A DNA stretch of 41,054 bases from assembly GCA_902798915.1 (NCBI GenBank), contig CADBYM010000030.1, positions 1-41,054 on the forward strand, written 5' to 3'. Position 1 is the first letter of the stretch. Each line of letters begins with the position of its first letter. Below the pieces are notes generated by a model that was not told the origin of the DNA, did no database searches, and saw only the letters and a list, made by a program, of their open reading frames with translations. Source of the DNA: an uncultured Coriobacteriaceae bacterium (GTDB taxonomy: Bacteria > Actinomycetota > Coriobacteriia > Coriobacteriales > Atopobiaceae). The translations under genes and the position numbers were made by a program. This document shows positions 1 through 5,592 of this stretch, in pieces.

Positions 1-97
1 GTGAGGCGTTAAGTCCGGGAACCGCCGTGTACCGAACGGTACGCACGGTGGTGTGGGAGGACGGTGCGCCAACTAATGGCGCACCTCCTACCCGATT
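1..97 (+). ncRNA. Group II intron 3' end (domains V and VI)
   Basis: Positions 19-54 fold as a domain V hairpin: ACCGCCGTG pairs with CACGGTGGT, then a two-base CG bulge on the 3' side, then UACC/GGUA closing a four-base loop. Positions 55-96 form domain VI: GGGAGG pairs with CCTCC and CCC around an unpaired A at 90 (the likely branch point), with an inner stem of GGTGCGCCA with TGGCGCACC. The string ends in CCCGAT, matching the usual 3' AY end of group II introns, so the 3' splice junction is probably at 96/97. The reverse-transcriptase/maturase frame normally in domain IV is not in the window. This reads as the tail of a mobile intron inserted upstream of rpmE; whether the rest is intact cannot be seen. 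Confidence 0.8.
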
Positions 98-126
98 TGA
101 GTGTGGCTCCTTGTTCAATTTGCCAC

Positions 127-155
127 TTGCTGTGACATGATGGTTACGCTATCCT
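127..155 (+). promoter_or_regulatory. Probable sigma70-type promoter of rpmE
   Basis: TTGCTG at 127-132 and TATCCT at 150-155 are separated by 17 bp. It lies just downstream of the intron end and about 100 bp upstream of the rpmE start, giving a leader of roughly 90 nt. Inferred from spacing and hexamer match only. Confidence 0.5.
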
Positions 156-162
156 AGTGCAG

Positions 163-246
163 ATTGACCGTCGGGGTGGCAGGCGTCCTGCCCTGTGCCT
201 GGACGGAGAGCCTGCTCTGGTCGGAAACCAGGGCCTACGTGAGGAG
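163..246 (+). promoter_or_regulatory. Structured leader of rpmE (candidate L31 autoregulatory leader)
   Basis: The 5' region can form a stem CCGTC (168-172) with GACGG (202-206) enclosing a hairpin GGCAGG-CGT-CCTGCC (178-192), followed by a hairpin CTGGT-CGGAA-ACCAG (217-231) just before the ribosome binding site GAGGAG (241-246). Bacterial L31 genes are known to carry lineage-specific leader RNAs through which the protein limits its own synthesis. The structure is seen; the regulatory role is inferred from that precedent. Confidence 0.4.
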
Positions 247-252
247 TACCAT

Positions 253-669
253 ATGAAGCAAGGAATCCATCCCAATTACGTGGAGTGCACGGTACGCTGT
301 TCTTGTGGCAACACGTGGACCACGCACGCCACCGTGCCCAGCATGAGGCTTGACCTCTGCGACAAGTGCCATCCGTTCTATACTGGCACGCAGAAGCTCG
401 TCGACACCGGCGGACGCGTCCAGCGCTTTGCCGACAAGTTCGGTGGCGCTGCTGCCGCCCAGCTCGCTCGCGCTGCTGCCGCCAAGGAGGCCCGTGCAAA
501 GAAGGCCGCCGAGGCCGCTGCCGCCAAGAAGGCTGCTGCCGAGGCCAAGGCTGCCGCCAAGGCCAAGCGTGCCGCCGAGTACGCCAAGCGCGCTGAGGCC
601 GAGGCCGCCAAGAAGGCCGCCGAGGAAGCCGCCGAGGCCGCCGCTGCTGAGGCAACCGACGCTGAGTAA
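253..669 (+). CDS. rpmE: Ribosomal protein L31 (bL31, zinc-binding type) with long Ala/Lys/Glu tail
   Basis: The first 65 or so residues match bL31: IHPNY near the start, then a zinc ribbon with Cys12, Cys16/Cys18, Cys36 and Cys39, and the conserved HPFYTG and GGRVQRF segments. The protein sits on the large ribosomal subunit, in the central protuberance and an inter-subunit bridge. It is 138 residues long, about twice the usual 70. Residues from about 66 onward are almost entirely Ala, Lys and Glu with some Arg and should form one long charged helix. ATG at 253 is chosen because GAGGAG lies 6 nt upstream and the L31 homology begins there; an in-frame upstream extension to 157 has no homology. 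Having the Cys set marks this as the zinc-bound form rather than a zinc-free paralogue. Confidence 0.93.
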   Translation: MKQGIHPNYVECTVRCSCGNTWTTHATVPSMRLDLCDKCHPFYTGTQKLVDTGGRVQRFADKFGGAAAAQLARAAAAKEARAKKAAEAAAAKKAAAEAKAAAKAKRAAEYAKRAEAEAAKKAAEEAAEAAAAEATDAE

Positions 670-690
670 CATCGCCTCATAGGCAAGCAA

Positions 691-726
691 GGGACGCCCT
701 CGCTCTTCAATGAGTGGGGGCGTCCC
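691..726. terminator. Hairpin between rpmE and the trigger-factor-like gene
   Basis: GGGACGCCC (691-699) pairs with GGGCGTCCC (718-726) around a loop of about 18 nt that itself contains CGCTC and GAGTG. It lies between convergent genes, 22 nt after the rpmE stop and 27 nt past the stop of the minus-strand gene, so it may stop transcription from both sides. A clear T tract is missing on either side. Confidence 0.5.
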
Positions 727-752
727 GCATTTGAGCGATTCTGTGGGCAGTG

Positions 753-1589
753 TTAGACCAACTTGAGCTTAGGGCGCTCCCGGCTGGCGTTCGGCTTTTG
801 TCGCTGTGCTTGGAGCTGGGCAGTAAGCGACGCGCGTACCTTGGCCGTGCGCGCCTGAGCCTCGGCGGGTGTCTCGTGCCGGTATGTGCACGATGCCTCG
901 GCGACGATAATTTCCAAAGCCTTGTTGCGAAGCGCGAACTCGCGCGCGGCTTCAAGTTGGCCACTCGAACGAAGGCTCTGCATCATCTTCCGCGGGTCGT
1001 CCATGGACGGCAAGCCTAGGTATTCGGGTAACTCGTCGTCGCTCATTTGCAACTTGCGATGGTCTAGCCACGCGCTGATAGCCGCCTCCTGCTCGGCGGC
1101 GTCCTTGGCTTGTGCGGCGAGCATCGCCTGCAGGTCACTCTTCCTCATACCCGACCGTGCGAGGAACTGAGCCTCGGTGATGCCCTGCTCCTGCATGCTG
1201 TAGGCGAACGATTCGGCCACGGCTTGCTGCATCTGGATGACGCTGGTGTTGAGGACTGACTGCATAAGACGGCTTGCGAGGGCCTGTGCACACTTCTGGG
1301 TCTTTTGTTGCTCGGCCGCCTGGGCATTCATGGCCGTGAGTTCTTGGCGGACAAGTTCACGCAACTCGGCAGCATTGTGCAGGCCTTCGAAGTTCTCGCG
1401 GATCCACGCCTCGTTGTTGAGTTCGGCAGGACCTCCACCCATTTGGGTGACGGTCATTTGGAGGGCAAGCTCGACATCGGCATCGGACGTTGATGCAACG
1501 TCAACCTCGATGGAGACCGGGTCGTACGAGGTGAGGGTGTAGTGGGGACGGCCACCGATGATGAGTGGCTCGGGTTTGACAAGTTCCAT
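753..1589 (-). CDS. Trigger-factor-like protein lacking the ribosome-binding and PPIase domains
   Basis: The 278-residue product resembles the last part of trigger factor, a ribosome-associated folding chaperone. Residues about 40-75 look like the end of the FKBP-type domain leading into the motif NNEAWIRENF, matching the D-E-x-x-x stretch that begins the C-terminal chaperone arms. After that come long helices typical of the SurA/trigger-factor peptide-binding region, with ALEIIVAEA near residue 235. There is no N-terminal ribosome-docking domain and no full peptidyl-prolyl isomerase domain. The start at 1589 has AAAGGAG 5 nt upstream; a longer frame to 1634 has no better site. The C-terminal 50 residues are Arg/Gln/Lys-rich. 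It may be a free-standing holdase-type chaperone or a divergent paralogue; a canonical tig gene would be expected elsewhere. The family assignment rests on patterns read by eye and is moderate. Confidence 0.55.
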   Translation of the reverse strand: MELVKPEPLIIGGRPHYTLTSYDPVSIEVDVASTSDADVELALQMTVTQMGGGPAELNNEAWIRENFEGLHNAAELRELVRQELTAMNAQAAEQQKTQKCAQALASRLMQSVLNTSVIQMQQAVAESFAYSMQEQGITEAQFLARSGMRKSDLQAMLAAQAKDAAEQEAAISAWLDHRKLQMSDDELPEYLGLPSMDDPRKMMQSLRSSGQLEAAREFALRNKALEIIVAEASCTYRHETPAEAQARTAKVRASLTAQLQAQRQKPNASRERPKLKLV

Positions 1590-1706
1590 TCCAACTCCTT
1601 TGAGACAAACGCAAAACGGGTTAATTGTACCCATACCGCATGCGCATCTATCGAGGCATGCACGTCCGTTGCCATCCGCGCCAGTCTTTGCCGCGTGTCA
1701 ATATAC

Positions 1707-1738
1707 GTACATATGTACTTGACAGAGAACATATGTAC
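1707..1738 (+). promoter_or_regulatory. Twin operator-like repeats upstream of the Rpn-type gene
   Basis: ACATATGTAC occurs at 1709-1718 and again at 1729-1738, exactly 20 bp apart (two helical turns). The first copy lies in a 12-bp palindrome GTACATATGTAC (1707-1718). The first copy ends directly at the -35 box and the second fills the promoter spacer, so a protein bound there would block RNA polymerase. Confidence 0.6.
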
Positions 1739-1747
1739 CAATATTAT
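1719..1747 (+). promoter_or_regulatory. Strong sigma70-type promoter of the Rpn-type gene
   Basis: TTGACA (1719-1724) is a perfect -35 box, with TATTAT (1742-1747) 17 bp later. An inverted repeat AATATTA (1740-1746) / TAATATT (1754-1760) covers the -10 region and the predicted start of transcription. Confidence 0.8.
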
Positions 1748-1780
1748 GTATAGTAATATTAGGTACGGAAGGGAGGATGG

Positions 1781-2764
1781 ATGGGAAATATCGACGCATT
1801 ATGTAAGGCATACATGTCTGAGACCACGCGCTTTGCGGATTTGTTCAACTTCTTTGTATATGGGGGAGACCAAGTAATCGATGAGGACGAATTGGTTCCG
1901 CTTGACGTTACGCAACTGGCCATCGTGGGACAACATGACGCCATGGCTGTAGAGCAGCGGTATCGTGATGTGCTTAAGGGATGGGAGACGATGCGCGATA
2001 ATGTTGCTGTTTATGCTGTTTTGGGAATCGAGAACCAGTCGTACATCGACTATGCGATGCCGACCAGGGGAATGCTATACGATGCTATCCAGTATGCAGG
2101 TCAGGTTGACAAGACGCGTAAGTCACACAGAGCCAGTAAGTTTGCCGGGATGGACCGTGACGAGATGCTGTCGGGGTATGGCAAAGACGATAGGCTTACG
2201 CCCATGGTAACGCTGGTGTTGTACTTCGGTGCTTCGAAGTGGAGCGGACCAAAGAGTTTGCATGACATGATGAACACCCACGACAACACGCTTCTTAAGC
2301 ATGTGCAAGATTACCGATTGGAAATTGTCGCGCCTAACGACTTACAGGACTCAGACTTCGATAGATTTGCGACGGATCTTGGGCGGGTTCTCAAGTATGT
2401 CAAGCACTCAGACGAGAAGGAAAAACTTGCTATAATAGTTAGCCAAGACGAAAGATATCGGTCGCTCGACGAGGAGAGCGCTCTTTTGATTAATGCTGTG
2501 ACCAACTCAAAGTTGGAATTCGAGGTGAGCGAGGGGAAGGTCGACATGTGCAAGGCAATCGATGAGATGCGCAAGGAGTCCTGGGACAAGGGCCGGGAGG
2601 ATATGCGCCGCGAGATGGCCCCCGCAATCAGGGAGATGCGCAAGGAGTCCTGGGACAAGGGCCGGGAGGATATGCAGCGAGAGATGATCAATGCACTTGT
2701 GAGCGCTGGTCTTGTGACTGAGTCTGCAGTTAGAGACGCCTTGCGCGTTCAGGGCATTGCATGA
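1781..2764 (+). CDS. Rpn-family recombination-promoting nuclease / PD-(D/E)XK transposase-like protein
   Basis: The 327-residue protein matches the Rpn (YhgA/RpnA-type) family of PD-(D/E)XK nucleases, which make DNA breaks and stimulate recombination. Visible hallmarks are LVPLDVTQLA near residue 40, a conserved RYRDVLKGW segment near 65, and the catalytic-region motif GIENQSYIDYAMPTR near residues 84-98, where E-x-Q replaces E-x-K as is usual in this family. The C-terminal region carries two copies of a 23-residue Lys/Glu/Arg-rich unit. The start at 1781 follows GGGAGG by 4 nt. The gene is alone, with its own strong promoter covered by palindromes, which suggests tight repression. Base composition upstream is much more AT-rich than the surroundings. 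No inverted repeats of a transposon are seen around it. Confidence 0.8.
   Translation: MGNIDALCKAYMSETTRFADLFNFFVYGGDQVIDEDELVPLDVTQLAIVGQHDAMAVEQRYRDVLKGWETMRDNVAVYAVLGIENQSYIDYAMPTRGMLYDAIQYAGQVDKTRKSHRASKFAGMDRDEMLSGYGKDDRLTPMVTLVLYFGASKWSGPKSLHDMMNTHDNTLLKHVQDYRLEIVAPNDLQDSDFDRFATDLGRVLKYVKHSDEKEKLAIIVSQDERYRSLDEESALLINAVTNSKLEFEVSEGKVDMCKAIDEMRKESWDKGREDMRREMAPAIREMRKESWDKGREDMQREMINALVSAGLVTESAVRDALRVQGIA
2564..2675 (+). repeat. Perfect 43-bp direct repeat within the Rpn-type gene
   Basis: The 43 bases at 2564-2606 recur identically at 2633-2675, a period of 69 bp (23 codons). It encodes two copies of an EMRKESWDKGREDM unit. The repeat keeps the frame, so gain or loss of a unit by slippage would alter the protein's tail without breaking it. 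Confidence 0.9.
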
Positions 2765-2808
2765 GAGAAGCCACATGGTCGTGGTCTCCGCGTTGTGCGT
2801 CGATGCCG

Positions 2809-2829
2809 TATAATGGGCCGGCCCATTAT
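2809..2829 (+). promoter_or_regulatory. TATAAT box overlapping a 20-bp perfect palindrome
   Basis: TATAAT at 2809-2814 runs into a perfect palindrome whose half sites are ATAATGGGCC (2810-2819) and GGCCCATTAT (2820-2829). It sits 17 bp upstream of the deformylase-like start. No clear -35 box is present. The arrangement suggests an operator over the -10 box and start site. Confidence 0.5.
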
Positions 2830-2846
2830 GCGCGAAAGGACACACT

Positions 2847-3266
2847 ATGATTCGTGAGCTTATCCATGACGACGAACTGCTCGCTCAGCCTTGCGAGCCT
2901 GCTACGACAGACGACAGCGATCTTGCACAGGATCTTCTGGACACCCTTGCCTCCATTGAGGACGGTGGCTGCCTTGCGGCAAACCAGATTGGCGTGACGA
3001 AGGCGCTCGTCGTGTTCGTGGACGACAACGGCAAGGCGCACGTCATGTACAACCCGAAGATTCTGATGGGGTTGCGAGCGCAGAGGGTTGTGGAGGGGTG
3101 TCTCTCGCGTGAAGAGACCGTTAAAGTGCGTCGCTACGCGAAGATCAAGGTGCAGTTTGACGAGCTCATAGATGGTAAGCTCGTCTCGCGCAAGCGCGAC
3201 TACCTGGGATGGACGGCGCAGATGATTCAGCATATGGTGGACCACTGCAACGGCAAGCTGGTGTAA
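2847..3266 (+). CDS. Peptide-deformylase-like protein with an altered active site
   Basis: The 139-residue product has the three motifs of peptide deformylase, which removes the formyl group from new proteins. Motif 1 is GGCLAANQIG near residue 46 (family GxGLAAxQ), motif 2 is EGCLS near residue 83, and motif 3 is QHMVDHCNG near residue 129 where the family has QHExDHLxG. The metal ligands Cys and both His are kept, but the catalytic Glu of HExxH is Met (codon ATG at the middle of CAT-ATG-GTG-GAC-CAC). It is shorter than typical deformylases (about 150-190) and close in size to the short clostridial-type paralogues. The likely outcome is a metal-binding protein without normal deformylase activity, or one with another role. 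The start follows AAAGGA at a normal distance. Confidence 0.75.
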   Translation: MIRELIHDDELLAQPCEPATTDDSDLAQDLLDTLASIEDGGCLAANQIGVTKALVVFVDDNGKAHVMYNPKILMGLRAQRVVEGCLSREETVKVRRYAKIKVQFDELIDGKLVSRKRDYLGWTAQMIQHMVDHCNGKLV

Positions 3267-3288
3267 GTGCACGTCGCACAACGTTTCC

Positions 3289-3338
3289 AAGAGGAAGGCC
3301 CCTCTCGTGCCGGAGTGACGCGAGGGGCCTTCCTCTTT
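3289..3338. terminator. Bidirectional terminator between deformylase-like gene and purH
   Basis: A perfect 16-bp stem joins 3289-3304 (AAGAGGAAGGCCCCTC) and 3322-3337, with a 17-nt loop. The genes on both sides converge on it: one ends at 3266 on the plus strand, the other at 3366 on the minus strand. Confidence 0.75.
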
Positions 3339-3365
3339 GGAGGCGAATGGGAGGGTGAGCGTTGC

Positions 3366-4547
3366 TTAGTGGTGGAAGAGCCTCATGCCCGTGAAGGCCA
3401 TCGCAATGCCGTAGTGATCGGCCGTCTCGATGACGTTGTCGTCACGGATGGAGCCGCCAGGCTCGGCAATGTAGCTCACGCCGGACTTGTGACAACGCTC
3501 GACGTTGTCGCCAAAGGGGAAGAACGCATCGGAACCGCAGGTCACGCCCGTCTGGGTGGCGATCCAGTCGGCCTTCTCCTCGCGTGTGAGCACCTCGGGG
3601 CGCGTGGCAAACCACTTTTGCCACTCGCCCTCACGCAGCACGTCATCGTGCTCATCGGAGATATACACGTCGATGGCATTATCGCGGTTGGCGCGGCGGA
3701 TACCCGAGACGAACTGCAGGCCAAGCACCTTGGGATGCTGACGCAGGTACCAGGTATCGGCCTTGTTGCCGGCGAGGCGGGTGCAGTGCACGCGACTCTG
3801 CTGACCGGCACCTACGCCGATGGCCTGTCCGTCCTTCACGTAGCACACGGAGTTGGATTGCGTGTACTTGAGCGTGATGAGGCTGATGATCATGTCACGG
3901 ATTGCCGACTCGGGCACCTCGCGGTTCTTGGTCACGAAGTTGCTCACGAGGGCGGCATCCACCTTGTAGTTGTTGTGTCCCTGCTCGAAGGTGATGCCAA
4001 AGACGTCCTTGGTCTCGATGGGGGCGCACTCGTAGGTGGGGTCGATTTGGACCACGTTGTAGTTGCCGCCCTTCTTTTGGGCGAGGATGGCGAGCGCCTC
4101 GTCGGTGTAGCCCGGGGCGATGATGCCGTCAGAAACCTCTGGCTTGAGGTAGCGCGCAACGTCGGCATCGCAGACGTCGCTGAGGGCTGCCCAGTCGCCG
4201 TAGCTGCTCATGCGGTCGGCACCGCGTGCGCGAATGTAGGCGCAGGCGATGGGGGAGGGGTCAGGCAGGTCCTTGCCCACGAAGTAGATCTGTCGGTCGA
4301 TGTCGCTGAGTGGGGTGCCCACGGCGGCGCCGGCGGGTGAGACGTGCTTGAAGCTTGCTGCTGCGGGCAGTCCCGTGGCCTCCTTGAGGTCGCGGACGAG
4401 CTGCCAGGAGTTGAGGGCGTCGAGGAAGTTGATGAATCCGGGCTTACCCTGCAAGACCGTGATGGGCAGATCGGAACCATCCCTCATGAAGATGCGCGAC
4501 GGCTTCTGGTTGGGGTTCATACCGTACTTGAGCTCGAGTTCGTTCAT
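3366..4547 (-). CDS. purH: AICAR transformylase, stand-alone (PurH C-terminal domain type)
   Basis: The protein (393 residues) matches only the formyltransferase part of bifunctional PurH. It transfers a formyl group from 10-formyl-tetrahydrofolate to AICAR (ZMP) to give FAICAR in the cytoplasm. The catalytic Lys-His pair is in FKHVSPAGAAVG near residues 66-77. Other conserved stretches are NPNQ near residue 11, GVGAGQQSRVHCTRLAGNKA near 244, and SDAFFPFGDNVERC near 340. The inosine cyclohydrolase domain of usual bacterial PurH is absent; that step is supplied by the upstream purO-type gene. The start at 4547 has AGGAGAG just upstream. It is the second gene of a riboswitch-controlled operon, 82 nt behind purO. 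Confidence 0.9.
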   Translation of the reverse strand: MNELELKYGMNPNQKPSRIFMRDGSDLPITVLQGKPGFINFLDALNSWQLVRDLKEATGLPAAASFKHVSPAGAAVGTPLSDIDRQIYFVGKDLPDPSPIACAYIRARGADRMSSYGDWAALSDVCDADVARYLKPEVSDGIIAPGYTDEALAILAQKKGGNYNVVQIDPTYECAPIETKDVFGITFEQGHNNYKVDAALVSNFVTKNREVPESAIRDMIISLITLKYTQSNSVCYVKDGQAIGVGAGQQSRVHCTRLAGNKADTWYLRQHPKVLGLQFVSGIRRANRDNAIDVYISDEHDDVLREGEWQKWFATRPEVLTREEKADWIATQTGVTCGSDAFFPFGDNVERCHKSGVSYIAEPGGSIRDDNVIETADHYGIAMAFTGMRLFHH

Positions 4548-4629
4548 GACTCTCCTATCTGTAAGAAGGACTGCGGCAGGGCATGTTCTGCGCTTAAACA
4601 GCCCTCGCTTCGCTGCGTGACGCCTTGGG

Positions 4630-5286
4630 TTAGTCGCCGAGGTGTTTGTTGTAGAGGGTCACTTTGCCGGCTACGTTGCAGTAGAGGCTGATCTTGTTGT
4701 CGGCGTCAAGGGAGGCCCATACGTCATCGGGGTTGGCCATTGCGACCTCGATGGGTTCGCCAACGAAGCTGGGGAGCGGATTGCCGTCTCCCACGTAGGT
4801 GGAGATGAAGTAGCCCGTCCCCTCGTCGGCACCTTCGTAGCAGAAGAACTCACGCAGGCAGCGGCCGCCCTTCCCGTCCTGGCTCTTGAGGATGGAAAGT
4901 GCGAATGACTTGTCGGCGTTGAGGATGGCGCTGATGCGCGGGGTGAAGTTCGGCGCGTCGGGCTCAAACTCACGCACGAGGCAGCCTGCTACGAAGTCGC
5001 CCTTCTCGACGATGGTGTCGGTCTGGTCGCCGTTGGTGACAACGAGGCTGTCGCCCATGGTGCGCACGGGGTGGTAGATGATGAGGCTGGGATCCTCAAC
5101 GAGCTCGGGCTTGAAGGCCTCGGTACGGATGCCGTCGTCAGTCTTGGTGAAGATGCGGTTGCGGCTGTTTGCACTGCGTCCCATGATCCAGTAGTACACA
5201 ACGGGCTGGCCGGCATCATTCGTGCCCACCACGATCCCGCGGCCGGGGTAGGGGTTGGCCTTGAGCAGCTCTACGAGGTCTTGCAT
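4630..5286 (-). CDS. purO: IMP cyclohydrolase, PurO type
   Basis: The 218-residue product resembles the archaeal-style IMP cyclohydrolase (PurO), which closes the ring of FAICAR to make IMP, the last step of purine synthesis. It begins with NPYPGRGIVVG, the signature near residues 10-20, followed by VVYYWIMGRSANSRNR (28-43), where the Arg-rich segment is a typical conserved patch, and IIYHPVR near 73. The start at 5286 is set by AAGGAGAGG close upstream; the frame is open to 5394 but that stretch is the riboswitch and its hairpin. Together with the downstream stand-alone transformylase it replaces bifunctional PurH. This split is known in some Firmicutes and Actinobacteria and is coherent with the ZTP riboswitch in front. 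Confidence 0.88.
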   Translation of the reverse strand: MQDLVELLKANPYPGRGIVVGTNDAGQPVVYYWIMGRSANSRNRIFTKTDDGIRTEAFKPELVEDPSLIIYHPVRTMGDSLVVTNGDQTDTIVEKGDFVAGCLVREFEPDAPNFTPRISAILNADKSFALSILKSQDGKGGRCLREFFCYEGADEGTGYFISTYVGDGNPLPSFVGEPIEVAMANPDDVWASLDADNKISLYCNVAGKVTLYNKHLGD

Positions 5287-5308
5287 GTGGTTCCTCTCCT
5301 TACGCAAA

Positions 5309-5343
5309 GGGCAAGCCTCTCGCGATGCGAGAACGGCTTGCCC
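5309..5343 (-). terminator. Expression-platform hairpin of the ZTP riboswitch
   Basis: On the minus strand GGGCAAGCC (5343-5335) pairs with GGCTTGCCC (5317-5309), with an inner stem TCTCGC/GCGAGA, then CCCTTTGCG. Its 5' arm reuses the GGGCA of the aptamer's conserved 3' segment, so aptamer folding and this hairpin compete. With ligand bound the hairpin should not form and purO is expressed. The T tract is short, so it could act on the nearby ribosome binding site as well as by termination. Confidence 0.7.
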
Positions 5344-5411
5344 AGACGGTCGGCTCTTGTAAACGTGCTGCTTCCCCGTGGTTATCCACTGCATCCGTCA
5401 GTCGCAGCACG
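5339..5411 (-). promoter_or_regulatory. ZTP (pfl motif) riboswitch upstream of purO-purH
   Basis: Reading the minus strand from 5411: outer stem CGTGCTGC (5411-5404) with GCAGCACG (5371-5364), enclosing the conserved GACTGACGG, a hairpin GTGG-ATAA-CCAC and the GGGGAAGC segment. Then comes a linker and the 3' conserved string CCGACCGTCTGGGCA (5353-5339), which forms the pseudoknot half of the pfl motif. This class binds ZTP and ZMP (AICAR), which build up when 10-formyl-THF is short, and turns on one-carbon and purine genes. Here the controlled genes are the enzyme that consumes ZMP and the next one, a direct fit. The identification rests on motif recall and base pairing by eye. Confidence 0.85.
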
Positions 5412-5417
5412 CGCGCA

Positions 5418-5446
5418 ACTGTAGCACAACCCCGAGTCGTTGAGAA
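5418..5446 (-). promoter_or_regulatory. Probable promoter of the purO-purH operon
   Basis: On the minus strand TTCTCA (5446-5441) and TACAGT (5423-5418) are 17 bp apart. A start about 7 nt downstream would fall at 5411, the first base of the riboswitch outer stem, which supports the placement. Confidence 0.5.
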
Positions 5447-5506
5447 GTGCCGTCCATGCTCCCACAGCGGGAATGCGAAATCTCGTCATGGGATGGCAGG
5501 CAGCGA

Positions 5507-5544
5507 TAAGAAACGCGGCACGGGTTCCTGGCCACCCGTGCCGC
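5507..5544 (-). terminator. Rho-independent terminator of the PTS gene
   Basis: On the minus strand GCGGCACGGGT (5544-5534) pairs with ACCCGTGCCGC (5525-5515) with an 8-nt loop, followed by GTTTCTTATC. It lies 50 nt past the stop of the mannitol-type PTS gene. Confidence 0.8.
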
Positions 5545-5592
5545 GCGTAAGGAAAGGAAGGGTAAATTTGTCCGCCTTAGCGGATGTGTCGA

